From NCBI GenBank assembly GCA_020831765.1, contig JAFIFY010000136.1:1-64000 (forward strand): a stretch of 64,000 nt of DNA. Direction: 5' to 3'. Below, piece by piece: positions 9,117 to 19,800 of the stretch. The translations under genes were made by a program, and so were the position numbers. Within the stretch, counting starts at the first letter, position 1. Every line of letters starts with the position of its first letter. The notes under the pieces are model-generated. The model saw nothing but the letters and a program-made list of their open reading frames with translations. It had not been told where the DNA came from and made no database searches. Origin of the DNA: Phycisphaeraceae bacterium (GTDB taxonomy: Bacteria > Planctomycetota > Phycisphaerae > Phycisphaerales > Phycisphaeraceae).

Positions 9117-11003
9117 TCAAGGCGCCAGCCGCGCGTTGGTCGGCTGGATGACCACGATGCGCTGGGTTTTCCGTGATCCATCCGGCTCGGTCCATGTCAG
9201 ATCGACAGGCCCTCGGTTGCGGCAGCCGATCAAGGCTGGAACACCTGGTCGAATCACGTGGATGCCCTCGACACGATCGCGGACGGTGACCGTGACCGTT
9301 CGTGGGCCGACCGCGCCTTGAGGCAGCGAAAGGGTCAGCCACAGGCCCGAACCTTCGATCATGCGCCCCTTAGCCAGCCAGATGCGATGTTCAAGGTCCA
9401 CCGTCATCAGATCCTGGGCGCTGTTACCGGTCAAGTCAGCCATCAAGCCGGCGGATTGTCCGCGTGAAAGGTCCGCCGCGCCTTCAAGGTTGCTCTCGGC
9501 CAGCACCAGGTTCATCGCCAGTCCGAATACGGCAAAGCCCCGATTGAAGAAGACCATCGGGTTTGCGCCCGGCATCATGAGCACGACGCCCGGCCGACTG
9601 TCGGCATTGATGTCGGCCGGCGCGATGTCGGCAATCCCTTCATCTCCGACATTGGCGTGCCGCCAGAGTTCGCCGGTGATCTGGGTCGCATCCTCCCAGC
9701 GAAGTCCCTCTTCCTGTCGAAGCAGGACCAGGCCACCATCTCCGGCAATCATCAGATCAAGCCGACCGTCGATATCGAAATCAGCCGCGAGAACGCCGGT
9801 GGGATTTTGGACCAGCCGCATGGGTATGGTCACGGGCTCATGGAATGTGCCCGGCTCATCGCGTCCCCGGTAAAGGATGAGGCCCCTGGCCAAGACCTCC
9901 ACCACATCCCAGCGGCCGTTGCCATCGAGGTCGGCCGCGAGGGAAACGCCGCCGGTGCCCAAGTCCGATCCCGAAGCCGTCAGCGGACGCGACGCGAAGC
10001 CTTCCCCCTCGGGGATGAGCAGCAGCGGTGGCCCATCGCCCCGACCGACGAGCAATCCACTTCCACGCCGGCCTCCGACATCCACCGCCGCCAGCGATCG
10101 GCAATCGGCCAGTGGAACGCCGACTGATCGCGTGGTGAAGTGTCCTTCTTCGCCGTGGATGGCCAGAACCAACTCGCGGCCATTCCAGGACGCGACATCC
10201 AGACGACCGTTCCCGGTGAAATCCCCGACCACGGCGCGGCGTGATGCGGTCGCCAGTTTGGACTGCCCGGTGATGTCTTGTGGCGCCCGGCCATCGCCCT
10301 GAACCTGGTACAAGCGGTCTCCGCCGGCCGACAGCACCATCGCCACCGGGCCGATCGTGCCCGCCAGATCGGCGCGGAGCATCCCCGTCGCCGGGCCATC
10401 GAGCTGCCCCATCGACTCGATCGCTTCCCATCGCATTCGCGCTGCCACGGGAAACGCAGCGCCGCGGTCTTCCAGCACATAACGCACCGCACGCTCGAGC
10501 TGGCGCGCGCCGCCCGCCCAGACAGCCTCGACATCCTGATCGTCTCGGTCCAGGTGCCAGACGCCATCATCACCAAAGCGGACGGCGAACCATGTTGTGT
10601 CCAGACGAAGAATGCCATCGGGCTGTTCCCATCCCGGTTCCTCATGCTCAAGGAATATGGCCGGAACACGGTCTCGCCCGGCGAACGCGGCGACGACTTC
10701 ATTGGGGCGCATGTCCTCTCCCTGCGTGCTATCGATCTGGATCGCACGCAGGGCGAGCGCTTCGCCTTTGAGTGTCCGCAGCACACGGGCTGTCATGCGG
10801 CCTTCCTCGGTCGGTGCCGTCACCTCCAGGACAACGATTCGGTCGGTCGCCCGCACCATATCGACGGGGGTGAAGTTGGGGTTGATCAGCGCCAACGCCG
10901 GTCGGCCCGGCAGCAATAAAGCCGCCAGGCTGGCCACCACGGCGCAGACCCAGAGCGTGGCGGGATGCGCGCCGAAATATCGTTCCGATGCATAATTGAT
11001 CAT
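9117..11003 (-). CDS. exported FG-GAP/VCBS beta-propeller protein
   Basis: 628 residues with a long signal peptide (hydrophobic about 18-38, ending PALALI). Residues about 240-540 contain at least five FG-GAP/VCBS blades with Ca-binding-like loops, for example GDFTGNGRLDVASW, ADLDGNGRWDVVEV, ADFDIDGRLDLMI and ADLTGNSAQDLMTV. A short C-terminal beta domain follows (TVTVRDRVEG). Such proteins act as extracellular adhesion or binding propellers, sometimes with catalytic activity; none is evident. An N-terminal region of about 200 residues has no recognised family. It lies between the DUF4091-type gene (49 bp upstream) and the LRR gene, same strand, suggesting one transcript. Confidence 0.82.
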   Translation of the reverse strand: MINYASERYFGAHPATLWVCAVVASLAALLLPGRPALALINPNFTPVDMVRATDRIVVLEVTAPTEEGRMTARVLRTLKGEALALRAIQIDSTQGEDMRPNEVVAAFAGRDRVPAIFLEHEEPGWEQPDGILRLDTTWFAVRFGDDGVWHLDRDDQDVEAVWAGGARQLERAVRYVLEDRGAAFPVAARMRWEAIESMGQLDGPATGMLRADLAGTIGPVAMVLSAGGDRLYQVQGDGRAPQDITGQSKLATASRRAVVGDFTGNGRLDVASWNGRELVLAIHGEEGHFTTRSVGVPLADCRSLAAVDVGGRRGSGLLVGRGDGPPLLLIPEGEGFASRPLTASGSDLGTGGVSLAADLDGNGRWDVVEVLARGLILYRGRDEPGTFHEPVTIPMRLVQNPTGVLAADFDIDGRLDLMIAGDGGLVLLRQEEGLRWEDATQITGELWRHANVGDEGIADIAPADINADSRPGVVLMMPGANPMVFFNRGFAVFGLAMNLVLAESNLEGAADLSRGQSAGLMADLTGNSAQDLMTVDLEHRIWLAKGRMIEGSGLWLTLSLPQGAVGPRTVTVTVRDRVEGIHVIRPGVPALIGCRNRGPVDLTWTEPDGSRKTQRIVVIQPTNARLAP

Positions 11004-11052
11004 GGAAAGCTCACCAATTAGGGTGCCATGGGCGGCGCGTTGGGGTCAGTGA

Positions 11053-13506
11053 TTACGGTTGCGGTGGACTGTCCCAGGACCCGGCCTCGGATTCTCCGGA
11101 CAGTTCCGCGGCCGCCGCCATCTTCGCGGCGGTCAATCCCTGCCAGTCAAGGCTCAGCCGCATCTGGCCCATACCGATGTTGGCCATGTGCCATGAGTGG
11201 CGGCGCTGCTCCATCAGGGCTTGAATTCGCTGCTTCTTGTCCTCGTCGAGTTGGTGCAGACGTGCGGTCAGGAAAATCCGGACCTCGGTTTCCTCAAGCC
11301 CCTCGCGCAGATTCAGGAAGCGGACCGTCGGCACCGCCCCATCGGGTCCCGGTGCCAGCACATCCATTGGGTTGGACTTGTACAGCCATGCACCACTGAT
11401 ACTGGCGTTGAAAAGGTTGCCTTGGCTGCCATCCGGTCGGGTCACACGCCAGAAGTCCAGACCGATGCGGGCGACGTTCCCCTGCACGCCGAGGTTGCGA
11501 TACGAGGTCGGTCCGGACCAGCTCAATACGTCGGAGCGGTTGGCCCCGCCCACGAAGTACTCCCTGGGCTCCACATCCGGCCACTCGTCCGTGAGTTCCG
11601 GTGCCGAGGGGCGGCCGAAGGTTTCGGCATATCCCACCTCCATGCCATCGCTGACAACAAGCCGACCGTCTTCCGGCCCAGGGTCACGAATCCAGTGGCT
11701 GAAGATCACCCACCGGATACCCGGCGCGATCCGATTGAAGAAGTCCACCTGCTCGCGGAGCGGTCGGCTGTCGAAGCCCTGGCCGAGCATCAGGGATTCT
11801 TCCTTCCAGCCCCGCTCGCGCACCACGGCGCGCGTCCCGTCGATAAGCGCTTTCCAGAACGGCCCGGCATTCTCATCGGCCGGGGTCTTGGGCACCAGAC
11901 CGCGGCCGAGGTGTTCGGGGGTTTCGAATTCGCCGTCGCCGTAGATCGGCGCTCGCATCGGGGTCATCCGGCCGGTGGCCGGATCGAGCCTGGTCACCAT
12001 GATCGGTTCTTCATCCTGGCGCTGCGCACCGCGGAAAAGGGCCCGACTGCCGAACTGCGGCTTCCAGACGATCAGGCAGATGACATCAGGCTCACCGGCA
12101 TGTTTCTCCCACATGTCGAAGTAACGCTTCAGCGCGCTGAACTCCGGCTTGTAGCCGTTTTCGCCTTCGACAAATCGGACAAGCCCGGTCTGGTGGCCCA
12201 TATGAGTGTGGTGAATGACCGGGATATACAGTACGTTATTGCCGATCTGGCCGAGCATCCTGATGGTGGACTCCATCTTTTCAAAGTGCTCATCGGAGAG
12301 TGGCTGGACATCATGCTGGAGGGCGATGGTGTCCGGCGAGTGCAGTACGCCCCCCCATGTGCGTCGCTTGGCCTGCTCCGGCAATGTCCAGGCACTGACC
12401 AGAAGTTGCACGGGAACGGTGAACTGCTTGCCGCCGCCGGCCACCTTCAGCTCGCCGGTGTACCAGCCCGGGCGCTGTTCCCGTGGGACGTCGACGAGTA
12501 CCCAGACGGGTTGTATCGATGCGGTTTCATCGGGCTCCGCCATCAAGGCATCAAAGAATCGCGCGCCTTGCTGCTCCGCGGCATAACGAATCTCCAGAGC
12601 ATCGGCTGGAATGCGGGCGCCATCGGGTCCACGCAACGTCCCGAGGCTCGCTCGCACCTCACCCAACGGGCCGGGGCCGCTGAGCACGACCTGCCCCGAT
12701 GCCGATCCGCCGCGCGGCGCCACCATTCGCATCGGCCGTAGCGGGTCGAAAGGATTGGCGTGGTCGAGACCGATCGGAGAGACGGCGACGTGCTTGACGT
12801 TCCAGGTGGCGCGGAATGGCGCCCCGCGGCTCGTATCGGAGGTAATCGTGTCAAAGGGGAGCGCGTTCCAGAGTCGAACATCCTTCAGGGCTTCTTTGTA
12901 GGCAATAACCCCTCGGCCCGATTGGCTGGTCAACGCAATCTCATCGAATGCCACATTCGCCCTGTCATTTCGCAGTTTGATCGCCAAGGTATTGCCGCCC
13001 TTGCGCAGCACATCCCGGGGCACCGCCACATCAAGGGTCTGGACACCGCCTCCTTGCCCGTGGTTGGCGATCTCGTGGCCGTTGACATGGATCACGGCCT
13101 GTCCGCGGAACTTCACCGATAGCTTCAAGTCGGTCACCTCGGTCGGGTCAGCCACGCCGAAGCGGCTGCGCAGATAGAGCTGACGCCAACCCCTTCTGTC
13201 ACCGGCCGCGCGGCTGGTGCTACTGAGAAAGTTCTCCCGGTCGGTCGAGAAGCGCCCCCAGACCGAGTCATCAAAGTCAGCCTCATGCCAGTTGTCGGCC
13301 GGGCTGGGCGTATGCCCGCCGTCACGCGGCTCCAATACCAGCCAGAACCGCCACGGCGTATGGTCCTGGATGAGGGTGACGCCTTCTTCGGCCGCCGAAA
13401 CGACAACCGGGAACAGCACGGAGACCACGAACACAGCCAGAAGCATCCAGCCACCCCGCACCAGATGTGTTCGATCATTTCGTCGCATTCTCAGAGATTT
13501 AAACAT
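11053..13506 (-). CDS. exported DUF4091-type glycoside-hydrolase-like protein
   Basis: 817 residues from the ATG at 13506 (MFKSL); a start 30 bp further out is less likely. A basic N-terminus and hydrophobic segment (WMLLAVFVVSVLFPVVVSAA) direct export. Residues about 30-190 form a jelly-roll carbohydrate-binding-like domain (KFRGQAVIHVNGHEI). The middle looks like a TIM-barrel region (LLVSAWTLPEQAKRRTWGGV onward), and the end holds the DUF4091 signature (PTVRFLNLREGLEETEVR). DUF4091 proteins are glycosidase-like and often found in polysaccharide loci; the reaction and catalytic acids are not established. It lies 268 bp downstream of the first heparinase-like gene on the same strand. Confidence 0.72.
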   Translation of the reverse strand: MFKSLRMRRNDRTHLVRGGWMLLAVFVVSVLFPVVVSAAEEGVTLIQDHTPWRFWLVLEPRDGGHTPSPADNWHEADFDDSVWGRFSTDRENFLSSTSRAAGDRRGWRQLYLRSRFGVADPTEVTDLKLSVKFRGQAVIHVNGHEIANHGQGGGVQTLDVAVPRDVLRKGGNTLAIKLRNDRANVAFDEIALTSQSGRGVIAYKEALKDVRLWNALPFDTITSDTSRGAPFRATWNVKHVAVSPIGLDHANPFDPLRPMRMVAPRGGSASGQVVLSGPGPLGEVRASLGTLRGPDGARIPADALEIRYAAEQQGARFFDALMAEPDETASIQPVWVLVDVPREQRPGWYTGELKVAGGGKQFTVPVQLLVSAWTLPEQAKRRTWGGVLHSPDTIALQHDVQPLSDEHFEKMESTIRMLGQIGNNVLYIPVIHHTHMGHQTGLVRFVEGENGYKPEFSALKRYFDMWEKHAGEPDVICLIVWKPQFGSRALFRGAQRQDEEPIMVTRLDPATGRMTPMRAPIYGDGEFETPEHLGRGLVPKTPADENAGPFWKALIDGTRAVVRERGWKEESLMLGQGFDSRPLREQVDFFNRIAPGIRWVIFSHWIRDPGPEDGRLVVSDGMEVGYAETFGRPSAPELTDEWPDVEPREYFVGGANRSDVLSWSGPTSYRNLGVQGNVARIGLDFWRVTRPDGSQGNLFNASISGAWLYKSNPMDVLAPGPDGAVPTVRFLNLREGLEETEVRIFLTARLHQLDEDKKQRIQALMEQRRHSWHMANIGMGQMRLSLDWQGLTAAKMAAAAELSGESEAGSWDSPPQP

Positions 13507-13774
13507 AGATTGCACTCTTTCTTGATCCTGCCTCACCGTACGTCCCAGGCCATAACGGGCCTGGACTCGTCTGGTGATCCACTATCTTCATAAGACAAGG
13601 GGTCGTCTTTCAATCCACGGCCAGCGAAGCTCAAGTCGGCGACGATTCCGCCGTACCCCCAAGCACCCCGGCGCAAGGTGGCGGCGGCGTATGACATCCT
13701 GCCGAAGGTCACTGCTCAGAATTCCACGGCCGAACCATCGCGATGGTCGATTGCCGACGGCCTCGATACAACAT

Positions 13775-16765
13775 TCACTCCATCACAATCCGGTTATCCA
13801 CGAAACGATATCGCCGCTCACCGATACGAATCACCGAATCAAGTCCGCTACCGGTGATTTCCACCGTCGGCTTGGGGGCATCGGCTTTTCGAAGCATGAA
13901 AATCGCCAGGAAATCATCACCGCCCTCGGCGACTGCGCGGCGAACCGTCCCGTGAAAATCATTCCGGGCTGTGCCGATCTCCAGGTCGACCGTTTCGGTT
14001 CGCAGGGCCAGCGGCTTCTCGGAAAGGATGATCGCATCCATGACCGCCTCTCCTTGCCGGATGGTCAAGCGATTGGACGCCACGTTCGCCTCCCCGCCAG
14101 GCGGCAACTGCCACGTCCAGAGCTTGCGGCCTCCTCCCTGAATGGAGTCCGCCATAACCATCACCGCGGGAAGACCGCTTGCCTCGCTGTAATCCACGGC
14201 AACCGCTCGGATACCGGTGATCCCGGAGTCCACGCGCCTGGATTCATCACGCAGGAACATCGAATCAACCAGACCTGGTGATCGCCGAGCATAAACATCA
14301 TCCATGTTCAGCGTCAGACTCATCGATCCATCCGGCCGACTCTCAAAATGAGTGCGACGGGCGCCGGCACCCTGATGAATCTGGTCATCCGGCAGCAGAA
14401 CGACCGAATAGTTTTGGCGAACTCCATTCCGCTCACGGCGAACCGTCGTCCATTCATGTCCCATGCCCCACAAGTGCACAGCGCCGGCGTTGGGATGACT
14501 CCAGCCGTGGATCGGCGATGCCTTGGCGAATACCTGTGCCAGCACTTCTTCACCATTGGCGTAGCCAGAGCGGGCGGCGAAGAGACCGAACGTTTCGGCC
14601 CGCCAGGTTTTCGGCATGCCCTCATCCGGATGGACGGGCTTCATTCCGAGGGGATAGTGCAGGAAGGTCTGGGCCAGGGTCAGACCGCTTGCCTCATCAG
14701 CCGGTTGAAAAAGCCGTTCCAGCGTATCGGCGCCTTCGACGCCCGTCAGGTGATTCCAGACCCAGAGCACGGAGGGTTGATATCGTGGGGGAATGGTCGG
14801 AAAGAGTGCCGCGATCCAATGGCGTCCGGTTCTAGCGTTGGCGCCGGGCACGATGTTGAGCGTTGCGATGCTGTTGATCGCGATGACCTCCGCCGACCCG
14901 GGCTCACTAAAAATCGCTTGCACGATCTGACGTGGTATCAGGTGCGAGACATCGGGATGAGGTGACACCGGACGGCCGAGAAACCGCCACGCCGTGCCGG
15001 CGTAAACCGAGGGGAACCAACTGGAGATTCGTCCATAAACGCCCGTCTCGGCTTTGAAGCCGCCATCCCCGATGCCCAATCGATAGTGTTGGTAATTCTG
15101 CCACCATCCGCGCTCAACCCAGAAGCGTCCGCGCGGGTTCAGCCCGTCCGTCTTCCAATGAGCGTGATCGTGATTCCAGAGCCGCCGCTTGATGTCATAC
15201 AGCGCCAGGGTCGGGTTCTGAGCATCCCCCGTCACGGAATGCAAGACCGGCCCGATCGCTCCCCGAGCACGACCTTCGGCGCGAACTTCCACCAGCAATG
15301 GATGCATCCCGGCATCAAGGCGGAAGACGCCTCCCGTTTCCAGCTCGATGCCTGAAATGAAGATGCGTTGGCCCTCGGGATGGCGATCAAGGCTGACGGC
15401 CACATCTTCGGCGACCTCGATGGCGGTAAAGAATACGGATGTTGATGAAGGTTCTTCGCCCATGAGCTTGGGAAGCTCAATCCCTGATTCGCCGGTTGCG
15501 TCGGCCGGAACTTCGACGAACTTCAGCTTCCCTTGAGTAAACTGGCGATTCACCTGGGCCAGGTAGGTTACCTCGGTGCCGACCTTCGGCGTTGCCCGCG
15601 AGTATCCACCGATGCCGGCCATGACGTCCCGCGAGACCTCCAGGGGCAGCCGGCCGCTCCATATCCAACGGCCCCCCATCGGCTTGCCCAGCTCAAGCCT
15701 GGCCGCCGCCACGCCGTCACCCGGAGTAAAGCCTTCCATCGGCGCAATCACCCGCGGTCGCTCCAATGGATTGCGAGGCATCCGGGGCATCGGGCCCTGA
15801 TCGCCCCACAACGCGATCGCCACGATCGCCGGGACGCCACGGCCCGGACCATAGTAGTTGCTGCACGGGTGGTAATTGGGATGGGAAGTCATCAACTGCA
15901 GTTGGTGACGATCCACGAAGTCTTCAAGCTGTTCGCGAATGCGCGACACGAAACGTTCCGGCCAGGCTTCAACGCATAGATCGAAAGCCAGTGCGACCTC
16001 GAAGACGGCATGGCCGAATCCACCCGATCCGGAATCGGAAACAAACAGCGGAATCTCGCGGCGATGTCGTCGCTCGATCTCTTCCATCGCCTGGCGTGCA
16101 TACTTCGCATCGCCGGTAAGCTGATATCGCATGCCAAGACTGATCAGGTCGGTACGACCCTCAGTCGCCTTCAGATAAGCTTTTCCGAACGGCGTGGCGG
16201 CTCGTTCTCGAAGTTGCTCCAGCTCCGAAGCTCGGAAGAGCAACCGCGGCCTTTCGTCCGGCCGTGGCTCGATGAAGCCGGGTTGATCAACGGGTGGAAG
16301 TACCCGGCCTTCCACGCGTCCTTCCATCCGGTGGCCGTTGAAATGGCCCTCGAAACGACCTTCCAGCCGCCCATCAGCGTCGCGTTCAGCTCGAACATGG
16401 AAGACCGCGGGCCACTCCCCTCGGGCCCAGAAATCCCCCATCACGAGAAGGCTCACGGTCATCTCCACCCGCTCATCCGTGATCCGGGCTTCATCAACCA
16501 GTCCGTAATGATCACCGACACCAAATTCCTGCGCCTTACCCCATACCCTGGCCCAGTTACCCTCACGTGCCGACGCGAAGATCATCAGGTTCCGGGCCTC
16601 GCCGGGGTCCGCCGGTTCGTGGCTTACCGCCCCGTAGAGGAACAGTTCCACATCACCCGAGAAATCGTCCGCCCGAAGTCGGTCAGGCCATGTCAAGGTT
16701 ACGAGCATGGTGAGCAACAGAGGCCATGTGGGGCAAGCAAGAAGACGGAGCAACGAAATCTTCAT
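13775..16765 (-). CDS. large exported heparinase-II/III-like protein, copy 1
   Basis: 996 residues with an N-terminal signal peptide (about 1-32). Residues 40-150 form a beta-rich module shared with the next two upstream genes. At 172-178 comes RPRLLFR, the typical opening of an alpha/alpha-toroid polysaccharide lyase (compare Alginate_lyase/Hepar_II_III families), followed by a helical region with the substrate-type segment HPNYHPCSNYYGPG. A long C-terminal beta-sandwich (about 720-996) matches the heparinase II/III C-terminal fold in layout. It would cleave a uronic-acid polysaccharide by beta-elimination if active; the catalytic residues are not provable here. Clear paralogue of the adjacent 1049-residue gene, 98 bp upstream. 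Confidence 0.68.
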   Translation of the reverse strand: MKISLLRLLACPTWPLLLTMLVTLTWPDRLRADDFSGDVELFLYGAVSHEPADPGEARNLMIFASAREGNWARVWGKAQEFGVGDHYGLVDEARITDERVEMTVSLLVMGDFWARGEWPAVFHVRAERDADGRLEGRFEGHFNGHRMEGRVEGRVLPPVDQPGFIEPRPDERPRLLFRASELEQLRERAATPFGKAYLKATEGRTDLISLGMRYQLTGDAKYARQAMEEIERRHRREIPLFVSDSGSGGFGHAVFEVALAFDLCVEAWPERFVSRIREQLEDFVDRHQLQLMTSHPNYHPCSNYYGPGRGVPAIVAIALWGDQGPMPRMPRNPLERPRVIAPMEGFTPGDGVAAARLELGKPMGGRWIWSGRLPLEVSRDVMAGIGGYSRATPKVGTEVTYLAQVNRQFTQGKLKFVEVPADATGESGIELPKLMGEEPSSTSVFFTAIEVAEDVAVSLDRHPEGQRIFISGIELETGGVFRLDAGMHPLLVEVRAEGRARGAIGPVLHSVTGDAQNPTLALYDIKRRLWNHDHAHWKTDGLNPRGRFWVERGWWQNYQHYRLGIGDGGFKAETGVYGRISSWFPSVYAGTAWRFLGRPVSPHPDVSHLIPRQIVQAIFSEPGSAEVIAINSIATLNIVPGANARTGRHWIAALFPTIPPRYQPSVLWVWNHLTGVEGADTLERLFQPADEASGLTLAQTFLHYPLGMKPVHPDEGMPKTWRAETFGLFAARSGYANGEEVLAQVFAKASPIHGWSHPNAGAVHLWGMGHEWTTVRRERNGVRQNYSVVLLPDDQIHQGAGARRTHFESRPDGSMSLTLNMDDVYARRSPGLVDSMFLRDESRRVDSGITGIRAVAVDYSEASGLPAVMVMADSIQGGGRKLWTWQLPPGGEANVASNRLTIRQGEAVMDAIILSEKPLALRTETVDLEIGTARNDFHGTVRRAVAEGGDDFLAIFMLRKADAPKPTVEITGSGLDSVIRIGERRYRFVDNRIVME

Positions 16766-16863
16766 CCAGGCTCTTCCATTTCGCTCGATTCACCGGGCAT
16801 GCGGGTTCGGCCTGGTGGTGATCCACCTGCTGACTCATCGCCGGCGCATCAGTCGAGCACTCT

Positions 16864-19800
16864 CTATTCAAACACGATTCGGGTTCCATCAAAACGCACG
16901 GTCCGGTCGCCGACCCGCACCCGGGCATCCAGACCTTCGCCTTGGACCGTTACCTCCGGGTGCCGGCCGTCTTTGGTGATGGTCAGCACGACAAAGTACT
17001 TTCCTTCGCCCTCGGCGAACAGGGATTTGCTGTGGATTCGGCTGACATTGCGCTTGTAGCGCATGACCTCCTGCCATCGCTCCTCGAACCGCATTGGCAC
17101 ATCGCCGGGTTCCACGAAAGTGCCCTGGAGACTGGCACCGTTCTCGCCGGTGATACGGAATCGCTGCCCGTCCACGGTGCAATCGTCGCGGTCCAGTGCC
17201 TGGGCACCGCTACCAATCACCTGTCCGGGGCGATACTCGATCACCTCGCCACGCCATGTCACGCCATCCGAACGCGTTCCATCCGTAACATCCGTCGCCC
17301 TGCCGATGGTCCGTCTGCCGCTGTCAAGCTGCCAGGCCCAGAGCGAGTTTTTGACACCGTCAACCTTGCCGACGCCGGTGATCTTGTCCACGATGACGAT
17401 CAGGGCCGGTGCGCCGCTTTTGCCGCTGTAATCCACACCGATCGACCGCAGGCCCGACAGGCCCGTGTCGGCGAAAGCGATCGGTCGTCGGACACTGCCG
17501 TAGCGCTCATAAAGCGGACCGTTCCCGCTCGATCCGGCATAGACGTCGGACATGTCGATGGTCAGCACGCCGGAACCGTCTTGCTCGGTTCGGGCGTATA
17601 CGACCTTACCGCAGGCACCGGTGTTGATTTCGGCTCCCGGCAGGAACACGAGGTTCTCGCCGAAATGGAAGGCGCCGGGGTTGCTCCAATGCTGGCCCAG
17701 GCCCGTGACGCGAAAGGTACCGGCATTGTCGCGCGTGGCCGCACCGGCGTCATAGGCGTTCGCCCAGGCCTGAACGAGGATTCCATTCGGGTCGTCCCAG
17801 TTATTGCGGAACCCGTGATACCCGAACTGGGGTGCCGACCAGGTAAGTGGCATGCCCTTGGCGGGGTGTTTCGGGGTCATGTGCATGGGGTAGTTGACGA
17901 ATACCCAGATCGGGTGGGTGTCATAATCGCCGTAGTTGCCATGAGTTCGGCCGGGACTTCGAACAAGCTTTTCCGCATCTCCGGGGCCTTGAACGCCCAG
18001 GTGACGGTTCCAGAACCAAAGTGCTGCCGGTTGCCACTCCTCGGGGATGATCGGGAACATGGCGGCGAAGAAATCGCCGGTCAGGTCGCGCGTTTCGTGA
18101 TAGACGTTGCGGATGTATAGGTCCGGCTCGCCAACGATCTCCTGCATGAGATCCTCGCCATCATCGCGATAGATGCGGCTGAACATCTTGAACGGCAGGT
18201 AATGGGTCACATCGTTCAGCCCGGAGACATTGCGACCCATCACGTTGAGATAAGCGGTGGCGTACTTGTTTGGACCCTCGTGTCCCATGGGGAACACGGA
18301 ACTGCCCTGGGCGCCGCCCGCTCCGATCCCCTGCTGGTAGTTCAGCCGCATCAGCATCCGTGTTCGCTCGAACAGCCTCGTGAATCCAACGTCCGCCCCG
18401 CCGCTGTGGCGCCACTCATCGTGATTGTGTTGCCACACCGTTAGTTGCTCTTCGTACCGGTTCCGGGCGGCTTCGATGCCCTCCCGCGCCTCCTCCTCTG
18501 AGACCTCAGCCAGACGAGGTTCCATGGCGATCACGCCCCAGGGATTCGTCACACCGATGCCCACCTGGACCATCATGGGGTAAAGGCCCGGCTCGATGCG
18601 GAAGTAGTCGTTCTCACGGAGGCGGACACCGCTCAGATAGACGACCGCATCGCTGTCGGTCCGCAAGCGCACCCACCGTGCCCGATCGTTGCGGATCACG
18701 GTGAAGAAGTAGCTCTTGCTGTGATACTCGCGATTGATCGCGGTGGTGATGTTCAGTTTGGTTCGTCCACCGGTGTGTCTGCCCTTCCAGAGGTGATTCT
18801 CGGCCATGACCTTGAACTCGGCGGTCTTGCCCTCGTGGCGGGCCATCGTGCCCACCTCCGGACGCGCCTTGGCCACACCGCCCAGATCGCCCAGGTGGTC
18901 GGTGTGGCGAGGCTGGAAGCCCCCGACAAAGATCCACTCACGTGGCATTTCGTCGCTGTCAAAGGCAAGCACCGGCACACCTTTGCCCGGCTTGTAATCG
19001 GCATCGGGCGAGACATTCGGGTCCTCTTCATTCATGGCCAGCGGGGCTGCGGGCTTCTGTGGCTCTGGCCCCTGTTCGCCCAGGATCGCCAGCGCACCCA
19101 TGGCCGCGCCGTAGTAGATGGTCCCCGGATAAGTCGAGGCCATGTGCCACTGAATCTCCCCATGCAGAAAACTGGGGTTATCCATCAGCCGGTTGCCCCA
19201 GTCGAGGATGTACGCCTCCACCTGCTTGCGAAAGTCCTCGTCCCAGGCGTCGTAGCTCATGTCGTATGCAAGCGCGACTTGCTCCAGTCGCCAGCCCCAG
19301 ACGCGTGAGCGGACGCCTTTACTGCCGGAATTGGTGTCTTCCATGTGCTTGACCGTGAGCGCTCTGGCCTGGTCGGCGTAATCCCGGTCACCGGTGAGTT
19401 GGTACTTCATCGCAAGGCCGGCGGCGGTGTTCATCCGCTCCATGGCCGCCCGGCCCAGAGGCGTTTCCATCCGCTGTCGAAGCTCCGGCAGGTCCCCCTT
19501 GCGGAACAATAACCGCGGATGCTCGCCCGCCTTGACGGACTTGCCAGCTTCCTGGCGCGGCAGCCAGTACCCGGTTGCGCGGCCATGGATGGGCTGGTCT
19601 CGGAACGTGCTTTCAAACCGGCCCTCGTAACCACCATTCTCAGCCGGTGAGAGCGTGACCTCGTAGATGGCCCTGCCGCCACGAACCCAGGCATCGCCCT
19701 GGATATTCATCTGCACGGTGAGTGAAAGGGAATCACCTTCGGCCTTGCTCGCGGTCACCAGGCCGGTGTGATGGGAGCGGTTGAAGTTTCCAGCCAACCC

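Noticed and set aside
11197-12741. 514-codon open frame antisense to the DUF4091-type gene
   Set aside because: No signal, motif or ribosome site; the opposite strand has an export signal and recognisable domains.
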